DNA from: Streptomyces sp. CB02414
GTDB lineage: Bacteria; Actinomycetota; Actinomycetes; Streptomycetales; Streptomycetaceae
Assembly (NCBI RefSeq): GCF_001905385.1
Contig: NZ_LIPF01000015.1
Span: 1-64,000, forward strand
Reading direction: 5' to 3'
DNA: 64,000 nucleotides
Below the pieces are notes generated by a model. It made no database searches. It was not told where the DNA came from and saw only the letters and a list, made by a program, of their open reading frames with translations. Numbering within the stretch: the stretch's first letter is position 1; every line of letters starts with the position of its first letter. The position numbers and the translations under genes were made by a program. Of this stretch, positions 8,569-17,474 are shown one piece after another.

Positions 8569-9585
8569 TCACACCGCTTCCCACGCCCCCAGCGCCAGCC
8601 CCGCCTCGTCCTTCCGCCTCGCCAGCAGCAGCTGCCCGGTCGACGGCGACAGGATCGCGGCGACCACGCGGGCGTCGGTGTCCAGGGTGAGGGACACCGT
8701 CGCGTCGGCCGGCAGCACCGGACCCGACTCGGTCCACCAGGCGCCGGCCGACTCCTGTTCGCTGGGGTAGGCCGCGAAGGCGATCCGGCCGGAGGCCGAG
8801 CGCTGTGCCAGCAGCGTGCAGTCGTGCCCGTCGAGTTCGCAGCGGACGGCCGCGACCGGTCCGGGGCCCGCCGCGGTGACGAGGGCCACGGGCTCCGCTC
8901 CGGGCCGCCAGGCGCACAGAGTGCCGGACGCGTCGGTGAAGAACAGGGTGGTGTTCTCGTCGGAGGTCGCCAGGGCGCGCAGGGTGCCCGGACGGGCCTC
9001 CGTCTCCACCGAGTCCCCCATCCGGAACTCGGTGGCCGGCTTCTCCTGGAGCCAGTGGATGAGCCTCCCGGGGCGGTACGCGTAGGCCTCGATGCGTCCG
9101 GCCCTGCCCGCCACCGCGACGGGCGCGTCCTGGAGCTGCGCGCCCTTCAGGTCGCGCCACGGGCCCCAGCCGCCCTTCTGCTTCTGGGCCCGCATGCTGA
9201 GCCCGCCGCCTTCGTTGCGCACGAAGACGTGGGCACGGCCCTGGTCGTCGACCGCGACGGCGGGCGGACCGGTCCGGTCCCCCGTGCCGTTCGGATGACC
9301 GACGGGTTCCCAGTCCAGGGCGGCCAGCAGCGGCCGGAAGTGCGTGCAGTGCACCAGGCCGGACTCGCCGGGGGATGTGGGCCGCCAGGAGACCAGGTGC
9401 GCGTAGGCGTCGGCGCCCTGGCCGACCGCCAGCACTGGGTGCAGCCGCTGGTCACCGCCGATCCTGCGCGGGGCGCCCCAGGAACCGCCCGGTGCCTGCT
9501 CCGCACGGCACAGGGCGGCACCGTCGGACTCCTGGTAGACGCTGAGTCGGCCGTCCCGGCCGCGTATGAGCCACTCGCCGTTCAC
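8569..9585 (-). CDS. Hypothetical protein, PLL/beta-propeller-like repeats
   Basis: A 338-residue protein with no signal peptide or membrane segment. It consists of repeated blade-like units of the form P-x-V-A-V-x-x-x-G-R-x-x-V-F followed by W-G-P-W (for example PPAVAVDDQGRAHVFVRN and GGWGPWRDLKGAQLQDAPVAV). These resemble PLL/tectonin-type beta-propellers that bind sugars or other ligands. I cannot name a function. GTG 9585 begins MNGEWLIRGRDGRLSVYQ, itself the first blade. The gene converges on fadB and diverges from the NYN gene. Confidence 0.65.
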   Translation of the reverse strand: MNGEWLIRGRDGRLSVYQESDGAALCRAEQAPGGSWGAPRRIGGDQRLHPVLAVGQGADAYAHLVSWRPTSPGESGLVHCTHFRPLLAALDWEPVGHPNGTGDRTGPPAVAVDDQGRAHVFVRNEGGGLSMRAQKQKGGWGPWRDLKGAQLQDAPVAVAGRAGRIEAYAYRPGRLIHWLQEKPATEFRMGDSVETEARPGTLRALATSDENTTLFFTDASGTLCAWRPGAEPVALVTAAGPGPVAAVRCELDGHDCTLLAQRSASGRIAFAAYPSEQESAGAWWTESGPVLPADATVSLTLDTDARVVAAILSPSTGQLLLARRKDEAGLALGAWEAV

Positions 9586-9655
9586 CTGATCATTTTATGC
9601 GGCCGCGTCCGGGCTCGCTCCGGCCGGGTGGGCCCGCGCGTGCGACCCTGACCTC

Positions 9656-10033
9656 ATGAGCGACAGTGGCCCCCTCCTGGTGATCGTCGACGCCGCGAAC
9701 GTCGTCGGGTCGGTTCCCGACGGCTGGTGGCGGGACCGGCGGGGGGCCGCGGAGCGCCTGCGGGACCGGCTGGCGGCGGACGGGGTGCCGGGGCTGGACT
9801 CTCCGGTGGAGGTCGTCCTCGTCGTCGAGGGCGCGGCCCGGGGAGTGGATTCCGTGCCCGGCGTACGGGTGGAGTCGGCGCCCGGCAGCGGGGACGACCA
9901 CATGGTCGCGCTGGTCGCGGGGGCCTCCGGTGACCGTGCCGTCCTGGTGGTGACGGCCGACCGCGAGCTGCGCCGCCGGGTGACGGAGCTGGGCGCTCGG
10001 GTGACGGGGCCGCGGACGGTCCGTCCGGCGTGA
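9656..10033 (+). CDS. NYN/PIN-like domain protein
   Basis: A 125-residue small protein with the NYN (PIN-like) ribonuclease fold. The N-terminal strand carries the acidic motif LVIVDAANVVGSVPDGWWRDR. A second acidic cluster, PGSGDDHMVAL, and the strand AVLVVTADRELRRRV complete the predicted metal site. Such proteins are annotated in Streptomyces as NTP pyrophosphohydrolase or NYN proteins; the RNA target is unknown. ATG 9656 lies 70 bp from the divergent propeller-like gene. A strong hairpin follows at 10077. Confidence 0.75.
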   Translation: MSDSGPLLVIVDAANVVGSVPDGWWRDRRGAAERLRDRLAADGVPGLDSPVEVVLVVEGAARGVDSVPGVRVESAPGSGDDHMVALVAGASGDRAVLVVTADRELRRRVTELGARVTGPRTVRPA

Positions 10034-10076
10034 CGGCGCCCGGGCCCAGCCACGGCTCCTTCCCGCCCACCTGTTC

Positions 10077-10114
10077 GGCCCCGTACGCCCCGCCAGAACG
10101 GGGCGTACGGGGCC
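10077..10114. terminator. Bidirectional hairpin terminator
   Basis: A perfect 15-bp stem (10077-10091 with 10100-10114) with an 8-base loop lies between the 3' ends of the converging NYN gene and the amino acid permease, so it probably serves both. Confidence 0.85.
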
Positions 10115-10132
10115 GGGACGGCGGACCCCGGG

Positions 10133-11662
10133 CTACGGGGCCCCGCCGTCGCCGGACGGCTTCGACGGGCCGCCGGCCTGGGCCTCCTCACCGCGGGCCA
10201 GGCGGCTGTGCGTGCGGCTGTAGAGGAAGTACACGACGACGCCGATCGCCATCCAGACGCCGAACCGCACCCAGGTCTCGGCGGGCAGGTTCAGCATCAG
10301 CCACAGCGAGGCGGCGACCGACACGATCGGCAGCAGCGGGACCAGCGGGGTGCGGAAGGCGCGGGGCAGGTCGGGGCGGGTGCGGCGCAGGATGATCACG
10401 CTGATCGCGACAACGACGAACGCGAACAGCGTGCCGATGTTCACCAGTTCCGCCAGCTCGCTCAGGCTGGTGAAGCCGGCGACGATCGCGATGATCACGC
10501 CGAGCAGGATGGTCGGCCGGTACGGCGTCCGGAACTTCGGGTGGACGCGGGAGAAGAAGCGCGGCAGCAGTCCGTCGCGGCTCATCGCGAAGAACACCCG
10601 GGTCTGGCCGAGCAGCAGGATCATGCAGACGGTGGTCAGGCCGACGGCGGCGCCGAAGCTGATCACTCCCGCGAAGAAGGGGTGCCCGGTGGATTTGAAC
10701 GCGTCGGCGAGCGGTGCGTCGATGGACAGCTCGCTGTAGTGCTGCATGCCGGTGACGACGATCGAGACGGCGACGTAGAGCGCGGTGCAGATGAAGAGCG
10801 AACCGAGGATGCCCCGGGGCATGTCCCGCTGCGGGTTCTTGGTCTCCTCGGCGGCGGTGGCGACGATGTCGAAGCCGATGAAGGCGAAGAAGACGACCGA
10901 GGCGGCGGTGAAGATGCCCATCACGCCGAAGTTGGCCGGCGCCCAGCCGAACATCAGCTGGATCAGGGGCGAGTCGAGTCCCCCGCCCGCCTCCACCGGC
11001 TTCGACTCCGGGACGAACGGGTCGTAGTTGGAGCCCTTGACGAAGAAGGCGCCCGCGACGATCACGATGAGGACGACGGTCACCTTGATGGCGACGACGA
11101 GCGAGGTGACGCGAGCGGAGAGCTTCATGCCGAGGACGAGGATGCCGGTGAGGACCAGCACCAGGACGGCGGCGAGGATGTCGAAGCCGAACCCCTCGGC
11201 GCCGTCCCTCCCGGCCAGCGCCTCGGGCATCTGCCAGCCCGCGTTGTCCATCAGCGACCGGATGTACCCCGACCAGCCGACGGCCACCACCGCCGTGCCG
11301 AGCGCGAACTCCAGGACCAGGTCCCAGCCGATGATCCAGGCGGGCAGTTCGCCGAGCGAGGCGTAGGAGAAGGTGTACGCCGAACCGGCCACCGGCACGG
11401 TGGACGCGAACTCGGCGTAGCAGAGCGCGGCGAGCGCGCAGACCACGCCGGCCACGACGAAGGCCAGGGCCACGGCGGGCCCGGCGTTGTTCTTGGCGAC
11501 CGTGCCGGTCAGTACGAAGATGCCGGTGCCGATGATGACACCGACGCCGAAGACCGTCAGGTCCAGGGCGGACAGGGATTTCTTGAGCGCGTGCTCGGGC
11601 TCCTCCGTGTCCCGGATGGACTGCTCGATCTTCTTGGTCCTGAAGAGACTGCTGTTGCTCAC
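10133..11662 (-). CDS. APC-family amino acid permease
   Basis: A 509-residue inner-membrane transporter of the cationic amino acid transporter branch of the APC superfamily, with about 12-14 predicted membrane segments. The first segment carries the signature LTVFGVGVIIGTGIFVLTG, and AGSAYTFSYASLGELPAWIIGWDL is also typical. The exact substrate cannot be read from sequence. I place the start at GTG 11662 (VSNSSLFRTKKIEQS), preceded by GGAGG with a 5-base spacer, rather than the longer frame to 11740. By gene order it corresponds to SCO6014. A hairpin separates it from dxs upstream. Confidence 0.9.
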   Translation of the reverse strand: MSNSSLFRTKKIEQSIRDTEEPEHALKKSLSALDLTVFGVGVIIGTGIFVLTGTVAKNNAGPAVALAFVVAGVVCALAALCYAEFASTVPVAGSAYTFSYASLGELPAWIIGWDLVLEFALGTAVVAVGWSGYIRSLMDNAGWQMPEALAGRDGAEGFGFDILAAVLVLVLTGILVLGMKLSARVTSLVVAIKVTVVLIVIVAGAFFVKGSNYDPFVPESKPVEAGGGLDSPLIQLMFGWAPANFGVMGIFTAASVVFFAFIGFDIVATAAEETKNPQRDMPRGILGSLFICTALYVAVSIVVTGMQHYSELSIDAPLADAFKSTGHPFFAGVISFGAAVGLTTVCMILLLGQTRVFFAMSRDGLLPRFFSRVHPKFRTPYRPTILLGVIIAIVAGFTSLSELAELVNIGTLFAFVVVAISVIILRRTRPDLPRAFRTPLVPLLPIVSVAASLWLMLNLPAETWVRFGVWMAIGVVVYFLYSRTHSRLARGEEAQAGGPSKPSGDGGAP

Positions 11663-11741
11663 GGGTACCTCCGAGCTTGTCGTCCCCGACATGATCGAGA
11701 GGGGGGCGTACTGCGTATGCCCCGGCGTGAGCGGATTCATA

Positions 11742-11791
11742 CGGATGGGCAGGTTTCACCACTGCAACGAGTGGAGAAGCCTGCCCATCCG
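11742..11791. terminator. Hairpin terminator after dxs
   Basis: A 12-bp outer stem (11742-11753 with 11780-11791) continues inward through further pairs including CCACT/AGTGG, giving a long hairpin. It is 22 bp past the dxs stop on the minus strand and precedes the permease. Confidence 0.75.
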
Positions 11792-11812
11792 GCCGTACGT
11801 CGGTCGCGTGCG

Positions 11813-13741
11813 TCAGTCGCGCGCGGCCTCCACCGAGTCCACGTCGGCGCCCGTGCGCTCGTACCGGCCGTCGAGCTTGGCGACCAGGCCGGTGACCTGC
11901 CGGGCGATGTCCGGCGCGGTGAGGCCGATCTCGGCGAGGACCTCGGCGCGCGAGGCGTGGTCGAGGAAGCGCGGCGGGATGCCGAAGTCGCGCAGCGGCA
12001 CGTCCACGCCCGCGTCGCGCAGCGCCTGGGCCACGGCGGAGCCGACACCGCCGACGCGCGAGTTGTCCTCGACGGTGACGACGACGCGGTGGCGCTCGGC
12101 GAGCGGGGCCATGGCCTCGTCGACGGGCTTGACCCAGCGCGGGTCGACGACGGTGGTGGAGATGCCCTGCTTGTCGAGCAGGTCCGCCACCTCCAGGCAC
12201 ATCGGGGCGAGGGCGCCGACGGAGACCAGGAGGACGTCGGGGTCGTCGGTGCCCGGGGCGCGCAGCACGTCCATGCCACCGACGCGGCCGACGGCCGGTA
12301 CGGCGGGGCCGACGGCGCCCTTGGAGAAGCGGACCACGGTCGGCGCGTCGTCCACCTCGACGGCCTCGCGCAGCTGAGCGCGGACCTGGTCGGCGTCGCG
12401 CGGGGCGGCGAGCCGGAGGCCGGGGACGACCTGGAGGATCGACATGTCCCACATGCCGTTGTGGGAGGCGCCGTCGGTGCCGGTGACGCCGGCCCGGTCC
12501 AGCACGAACGTCACGCCGCACTTGTGCAGGGCCACGTCCATCAGCACCTGGTCGAAGGCGCGGTTGAGGAAGGTGGCGTACACGGCGAAGACCGGGTGGA
12601 CGCCGCCGTGGGCGAGGCCGGCCGCGGAGACCGCGCCGTGCTGCTCGGCGATGCCGACGTCGTAGACGCGGTCCGGGAAGGCCTTGGCGAACTTGTCGAG
12701 GCCGACCGGCTGGAGCATGGCCGCGGTGATGGCGACGACGTCCTCGCGCTCCCGGCCGAGCTTCAGCATCTCGTCGCCGAAGACGCTGGTCCAGTCGGCG
12801 CCGGAGGTGGAGATGGGCAGGCCGGTGTCGGGGTGGATCTTGCCGACGGCGTGGAAGCGGTCGGCCTCGTCCGCCAGGGCGGGCTGGTAGCCGCGGCCCT
12901 TCTCGGTGAGGCAGTGCACGATGACCGGGCCGCCGAAGCGCTTGGCGCGGGTGAGGGCGGACTCCAGGGCCTCGAGGTCGTGGCCGTCGATCGGGCCGAC
13001 GTACTTGAGGCCGAGGTCCTCGAACATGCCCTGCGGGGCGATGAAGTCCTTCAGGCCCTTCTTGGCGCCGTGCAGGGTGTCGTAGAGCGGGCGGCCGACG
13101 ACCGGGGTGCGCTCCAGGACCTCCTTGGTGCGGGCCAGGAAGCGTTCGTAGCCGTCGGTGGTGCGCAGGGTCGCCAGGTGGTTGGCGAGGCCGCCGATGG
13201 TGGGGGCGTAGGAGCGCTCGTTGTCGTTGACGACGATGACGAGGGGGCGGTCCTTGGCGGCGGCGATGTTGTTCAGCGCCTCCCAGGCCATGCCGCCGGT
13301 GAGCGCGCCGTCGCCGATGACGGCGACGACGTGGTCGTCGCGGTCCAGGACCTGGTTGGCCTTGGCGATGCCGTCGGCCCAGCCGAGGACGGTGGAGGCG
13401 TGGCTGTTCTCGATGACGTCGTGCTCGGACTCGGCCTGCGAGGGGTAGCCGGACAGGCCGCCCTTCATCTTCAGCTTCGAGAAGTCCTGGCGTCCGGTGA
13501 GCAGCTTGTGCACGTAGGACTGGTGGCCGGTGTCCCAGAGCACCTTGTCCTTCGGCGAGTCGAAGACGCGGTGCAGGGCGAGGGTGAGCTCCACCACGCC
13601 GAGGTTGGGGCCGAGATGGCCGCCGGTCTTGGAGACGGCGTCGACGAGGAAGGTGCGGATCTCCTCTGCCAGCCGGCCCAGCTCTTCCAGGCTGAGCCGG
13701 TCCAGATCGCGCGGTCCCGTGATGCGGGTCAGCAGCGGCAC
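11813..13741 (-). CDS. dxs: 1-deoxy-D-xylulose-5-phosphate synthase
   Basis: A 642-residue thiamine-diphosphate enzyme that condenses pyruvate with glyceraldehyde 3-phosphate, the first step of the MEP isoprenoid pathway. Visible motifs are GGHLGPNLGVVELTLALHRVFDSP with the catalytic His, the ThDP-binding segment AVIGDGALTGGMAWEALNN, and the transketolase-like central domain VYDVGIAEQHGAVSAAGLA. GTG 13741 is preceded by AAGGAGG with a 5-base spacer. Full family length. By gene order it matches SCO6013, one of two dxs copies in S. coelicolor. Confidence 0.97.
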   Translation of the reverse strand: MPLLTRITGPRDLDRLSLEELGRLAEEIRTFLVDAVSKTGGHLGPNLGVVELTLALHRVFDSPKDKVLWDTGHQSYVHKLLTGRQDFSKLKMKGGLSGYPSQAESEHDVIENSHASTVLGWADGIAKANQVLDRDDHVVAVIGDGALTGGMAWEALNNIAAAKDRPLVIVVNDNERSYAPTIGGLANHLATLRTTDGYERFLARTKEVLERTPVVGRPLYDTLHGAKKGLKDFIAPQGMFEDLGLKYVGPIDGHDLEALESALTRAKRFGGPVIVHCLTEKGRGYQPALADEADRFHAVGKIHPDTGLPISTSGADWTSVFGDEMLKLGREREDVVAITAAMLQPVGLDKFAKAFPDRVYDVGIAEQHGAVSAAGLAHGGVHPVFAVYATFLNRAFDQVLMDVALHKCGVTFVLDRAGVTGTDGASHNGMWDMSILQVVPGLRLAAPRDADQVRAQLREAVEVDDAPTVVRFSKGAVGPAVPAVGRVGGMDVLRAPGTDDPDVLLVSVGALAPMCLEVADLLDKQGISTTVVDPRWVKPVDEAMAPLAERHRVVVTVEDNSRVGGVGSAVAQALRDAGVDVPLRDFGIPPRFLDHASRAEVLAEIGLTAPDIARQVTGLVAKLDGRYERTGADVDSVEAARD

Positions 13742-13788
13742 CCGTGCCTCCTTGCAGTAGAGCTGTTGCCGGGCTCGTCGAGTCTAAT

Positions 13789-13806
13789 GTTCCGCTCCGG
13801 CGGAAC
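13789..13806. promoter_or_regulatory. Inverted repeat upstream of dxs
   Basis: GTTCCGC and GCGGAAC form a perfect 7-bp inverted repeat around TCCG, 48 bp upstream of the dxs start codon. It may be an operator or the base of a leader hairpin; no regulator can be assigned. Confidence 0.3.
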
Positions 13807-13926
13807 GTGTCCGGGCGGTGCGTCGTACGTCACGCGTTCGGCCTTACCCATCCGGAACCTGTTCTACGACTTCTACGTCCCGGGGGCGCGGTCCGCCCGC
13901 CGTCCCGGTCGGCGGGCGGACGACGG

Positions 13927-13961
13927 ACCGCCCGCCCGGGGGCTCAGCCCGGGCGGGCGGT
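13927..13961. terminator. Hairpin terminator after xylH
   Basis: A perfect 14-bp G+C-only-type stem (13927-13940 with 13948-13961) with a 7-base loop lies 33 bp past the xylH stop on the minus strand, ending the xylFGH operon. Confidence 0.8.
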
Positions 13962-13993
13962 GGGTCGGCAGCGACGGGCGCGCTGGGCGCCTC

Positions 13994-15286
13994 CTAGGCG
14001 CGGCCGGCCGTCTTCTGCGTCTTGCGGGTGACCGCGTCGATGACGACGGTCGCCAGCAGCACGCCACCGGTGATCATGTACTGGACCGGCGAGGCGATGC
14101 CCTCCAGGGCGAGGCCGTACTGGATGGAGACGATGACCATCACACCGAGCAGCGCGTCCCAGGTGCGGCCGCGGCCGCCGAAGAGGGACGTGCCGCCGAT
14201 CACGGCCGCGGCGATGACGTTCATCAGGAACTCACCGGTGCCCGCGCCCTGGTTGGCGGAGGCGATCTTCGACGCCACGAACAGGCCGCCGATCGCGGCG
14301 AAGGTGCCGGCGATCGCGAAGACCGAGATCCGGACCAGCTCCACGTTGATGCCGGCGCGGCGGGACGCCTCGACGCTGCCGCCGAGCGCGAAGACCTTGC
14401 GGCCGTAGGAGGTGCGGCGCAGCACGAAGTCCGTCAGCAGCAGGAAGGCCAGGAAGATCACCACGGCCAGCGGCAGGCCCTTGTACTGGTTGAAGACGAT
14501 CGCCACGGCGAAGGCCAGCACGGCGAGCAGCACCGTGCGGACGATGACCTCGTTCAGCGGCCGGGACGGCACCCCGGCGGCGGCGCGGCGGCGGTTGTCG
14601 AAGAAGGCGGAGACGAAGTACCCGGCCGTCACGACGATCGCCAGGCCGTAGGCGGCGGCCACGTCGCTGAAGTAGTAGCTGGTCAGCTTGACGACGATGC
14701 CGTCGCTGTTCAGGTTGATGGTGCCGTTGCTGCCGAGTATCTGCAGCATGAAGCCCTGCCAGAACAGCAGGCCGGCCAGTGTCACGGCGAAGGCGGGGAC
14801 GCCGATGCGGGCGAAGAAGAAGCCGTGGATGGCGCCCGCCACGGTGCCGGTGAGGATGGCCAGGACCAGGGCCAGGACCTCGTTCATGCCGTGCGTGATG
14901 TTCAGCACGGCGAAGGTGGCGCCCGCGACACCGCTGACCGAGCCGACCGACAGGTCGATCTCGCCCAGCAGCAGGACGAACACGATGCCGATGGCGATCA
15001 TGCCCGTGCCGACCATGGTGACCGACATGTTGGAGAAGTTGCCGGCGGTGAGGAAGTTGGAGTTCAGGCTGGTGAAGATGGCCCAGATGATCAGCAGGCC
15101 GGCGACGACCGGGATGGACCCGAGGTCGCCCGCCTTCATCTTCCGCTTGAACTCGGCGAGGTAGCCCGCGAATCCCTGCTCGCGCACCAGCAGCCGCGGG
15201 TCGACCGCGGTGGCCGCGCCGGAGGCCGCGGCGGGGTTCTCCGCCGTCTTGTCCTCGGCGGGCGTGGAGGTCTTGTCGATGCTCAC
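13994..15286 (-). CDS. xylH: Xylose-type sugar ABC transporter permease
   Basis: A 430-residue inner-membrane permease of the CUT2 (ribose/xylose) family with about 10 or more membrane segments. Examples are GMIAIGIVFVLLLGEIDLSVGSV, the family's conserved loop, and LFGGRGRTWDALLGVMVIVSIQYGLAL near the C-terminus. A soluble N-terminus of about 50 residues precedes the first helix. GTG 15286 (VSIDKTSTPAEDK) overlaps the xylG stop as GTGA and has GGGGAG upstream, so the two are coupled; the longer frame to 15874 is a shadow of xylG. It carries xylose, with XylF and XylG, by orthology to SCO6011. Confidence 0.9.
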   Translation of the reverse strand: MSIDKTSTPAEDKTAENPAAASGAATAVDPRLLVREQGFAGYLAEFKRKMKAGDLGSIPVVAGLLIIWAIFTSLNSNFLTAGNFSNMSVTMVGTGMIAIGIVFVLLLGEIDLSVGSVSGVAGATFAVLNITHGMNEVLALVLAILTGTVAGAIHGFFFARIGVPAFAVTLAGLLFWQGFMLQILGSNGTINLNSDGIVVKLTSYYFSDVAAAYGLAIVVTAGYFVSAFFDNRRRAAAGVPSRPLNEVIVRTVLLAVLAFAVAIVFNQYKGLPLAVVIFLAFLLLTDFVLRRTSYGRKVFALGGSVEASRRAGINVELVRISVFAIAGTFAAIGGLFVASKIASANQGAGTGEFLMNVIAAAVIGGTSLFGGRGRTWDALLGVMVIVSIQYGLALEGIASPVQYMITGGVLLATVVIDAVTRKTQKTAGRA

Positions 15287-16065
15287 TTCTTGATCTCCCC
15301 ATTGGTGCGCGCCGCACGACGGGTCACGGCGTTCTCCGTGGCGCCCGTGATGGCGGAGATGATCTCTTCCTGCGAGGTCGACTTGACCTCGAAGACGCCG
15401 TTGTTGCGCCCGAGGCGCAGGACGGCGACCTTGTCGGCGACCGCCTTGACATCGGCCATGTTGTGGCTGATGAGGATGACGGCGTGACCGCGCTCGCGCA
15501 GCCGCTCCACGAGGTCGAGGACCTGCGCGGTCTGCTCGACGCCGAGGGCGGCGGTGGGCTCGTCGAGGATGACCAGCTTGGGCTCGCCGAGCATGGACCG
15601 GGCGATCGCCACGACCTGGCGCTGACCGCCGGAGAGGGAGGCGATCGGGATGCGGACGCTGGGGATGCGGATGGACAGCGTGTCCAGCAGCTCGCGGGAA
15701 CGGCGCTCCATCTCGACCTCGTCCAGGACACCGCGCTTGAGGATCTCGCGGCCCAGGTAGAGGTTGCCGACGACGTCGATGTTGTCGCACAGCGCGAGGT
15801 CCTGGTAGACGGTCGCGATGCCCAGGTTCTGGGCGTCGTGCGGCTTGTTGATGCTGACGGCCTTGCCGTCCCACTCGATGGCGCCTTCATCGATGGGGTG
15901 CACGCCGGCGATCGTCTTGACCAGCGTGGACTTTCCGGCTCCGTTGTCGCCCACCAGGGCGACCACCTCACCGGCGTGGACCTCAAGCTCTACGTCGGTG
16001 AGCGCCTGGACGGCACCGAATCGCTTGGAGACCCCGCGCAACGCCAGCACGGGCGTAGCGGACAC
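15283..16065 (-). CDS. xylG: Xylose-type sugar ABC transporter ATP-binding protein
   Basis: A 260-residue ATPase with one complete ABC domain: Walker A GDNGAGKST, signature LSGGQRQVVAIARSM, Walker B LVILDEPTAALG and the switch His in SHNMADV. CUT2 importers normally have two fused ABC domains (about 500 residues), so this is a half-length form that must work as a dimer. GTG 16065 (VSATPVLALRGVSKRF) has GAAGGAG at a 9-base spacing; the ATG at 16074 sits directly against that Shine-Dalgarno and is less likely. It follows xylF after a 170-bp gap and is coupled to xylH. Confidence 0.88.
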   Translation of the reverse strand: MSATPVLALRGVSKRFGAVQALTDVELEVHAGEVVALVGDNGAGKSTLVKTIAGVHPIDEGAIEWDGKAVSINKPHDAQNLGIATVYQDLALCDNIDVVGNLYLGREILKRGVLDEVEMERRSRELLDTLSIRIPSVRIPIASLSGGQRQVVAIARSMLGEPKLVILDEPTAALGVEQTAQVLDLVERLRERGHAVILISHNMADVKAVADKVAVLRLGRNNGVFEVKSTSQEEIISAITGATENAVTRRAARTNGEIKK

Positions 16066-16237
16066 GTGAACCATCTCCTTCGCCGCCTGACCCGGCGGGA
16101 GGTTGTGCAGAAGTATGAGGGGGGTTGTTCCGTCCGGCGCCCCGCTTAGCTTGCGGGGCTGTTGAGTGCGGGGCACCGGAGGAAACCGGGGGCAGCCGGC
16201 CCCGTACGCGCTCAGGCGGTACGGGGAGCGGGACTGC

Positions 16238-17353
16238 TTACTTGAGGCCGATCTTGTCGCAGGCGGCCTTGTAGTTTCCGGCGCAGATCTCGTCGAGGGT
16301 GTAGAAGCCCTCCTTGATGACGGTCTCCTTGATGTTGTCCTTGGTCAGCGAGACGACCGGGACGAGCACCGACGGGACGCCCTTGGTGGTGGCGCTGTCG
16401 GACTTGCTGGTGGCGATGGAGTCGAGCGACTCGCCCTTGGCGAGGGCGACGGCCATCTCACCGGCGACCGCGGCCTCCTGCGGGTAGGACTTGTAGACGC
16501 TCATGTACTGCTCGCCGGTGATGATCCGCTGCACGCCCGCGAGTTCGGCGTCCTGGCCGGTGACCGGGATGTCGGCGATGCCCGCGCGCTTGAGGGCGGT
16601 GATGATGCCGCCCGCCATGCCGTCGTTGGCGGAGTACACGCCGATGATCTTGTCCTTGCCGATGGCGGAGATCGCGGCCTGCATGTTGGCGTTGGCGTTC
16701 TCCGGCTTCCACTCCTTGGTGTCGTACTCGCGGCCGATGTTCACCTTGCCGTCCAGGACGGAGTGGGCGCCCTCCTTGAACTGGGCGGCGTTCGGGTCGG
16801 TGGAGGAGCCGTTCATCATGACGATCTGGCCGTCCTTGGCCTTGTCGCCCAGCGCCTTCAGCAGGGCCTCGCCCTGGGTCTTGCCGACCGTGACGTTGTC
16901 GAACGAGGTGTAGGCGTCGATCGGGCCCTCGGCCAGGCGGTCGTAGGCGACGACCGGGATGTCCGCCTGCTCGGCCTTGGTGATGGAGCCGGCGATGGCC
17001 TTGGAGTCCACCGCGTCCACGATCAGCACGTCGACCTTGTTGGTGATCATCGTGTCGACCTGCTGCGCCTGCAGCGTGGCGTCCTGCTTGGCGTTGGCGT
17101 AGACGACCTCGCCCTTGCCGTTCGTCAGCTCCTTGACCTTCTTCTCGATCAAGGGCTTGTCGAACTTCTCGTAGCGCGCGGTCTGGTTCTCCGGAAGCAG
17201 CAGCCCGACCTTGATGGCGTCGCCCTTCTTGGCGGCCGAGTCGGACGAGTCCTTGCTGTCGTCGGCCTCCTTGGCGCTGCCACAGGCGGCGAGCGAGACT
17301 GCCATCGCGGTGGTGGCAACGGCAACGGCGGCACGACGCATACGCGTGTTCAC
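16238..17353 (-). CDS. xylF: Xylose-type sugar-binding lipoprotein
   Basis: A 371-residue periplasmic-binding-type lipoprotein of the type I (ribose/xylose) fold that delivers substrate to XylG-XylH. The signal peptide ends in the lipobox LAAC with Cys24, and the mature protein starts with a Ser/Lys/Asp-rich linker. The fold is evident from AIKVGLLLPENQTARYEKFD, VDVLIVDAVDSKAIAG and PVTGQDAELAGVQRI. GTG 17353 is preceded by GGGAGG with an 8-base spacer. It is the first gene of xylFGH and lies downstream of rok7B7, known in S. coelicolor to control this operon. Confidence 0.92.
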   Translation of the reverse strand: MNTRMRRAAVAVATTAMAVSLAACGSAKEADDSKDSSDSAAKKGDAIKVGLLLPENQTARYEKFDKPLIEKKVKELTNGKGEVVYANAKQDATLQAQQVDTMITNKVDVLIVDAVDSKAIAGSITKAEQADIPVVAYDRLAEGPIDAYTSFDNVTVGKTQGEALLKALGDKAKDGQIVMMNGSSTDPNAAQFKEGAHSVLDGKVNIGREYDTKEWKPENANANMQAAISAIGKDKIIGVYSANDGMAGGIITALKRAGIADIPVTGQDAELAGVQRIITGEQYMSVYKSYPQEAAVAGEMAVALAKGESLDSIATSKSDSATTKGVPSVLVPVVSLTKDNIKETVIKEGFYTLDEICAGNYKAACDKIGLK

Positions 17354-17474
17354 TTCAGAAACCTCCCTGACGAGGCCGCGTCGTTGCGGCCGAGGTGGCT
17401 GGAAGTCAACTCGGCCACACGTGCGACGTCAAGAAGTAAATCCTTAACGAGATGACAACGGTGCCATCCGTGCT

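Noticed and set aside
10208..15487. A 1759-codon open frame on the plus strand
   Set aside because: It is the antisense shadow of the permease, dxs and xylH; its Asp/Glu/Arg/Gly-rich translation has no family features and both real genes lie opposite.
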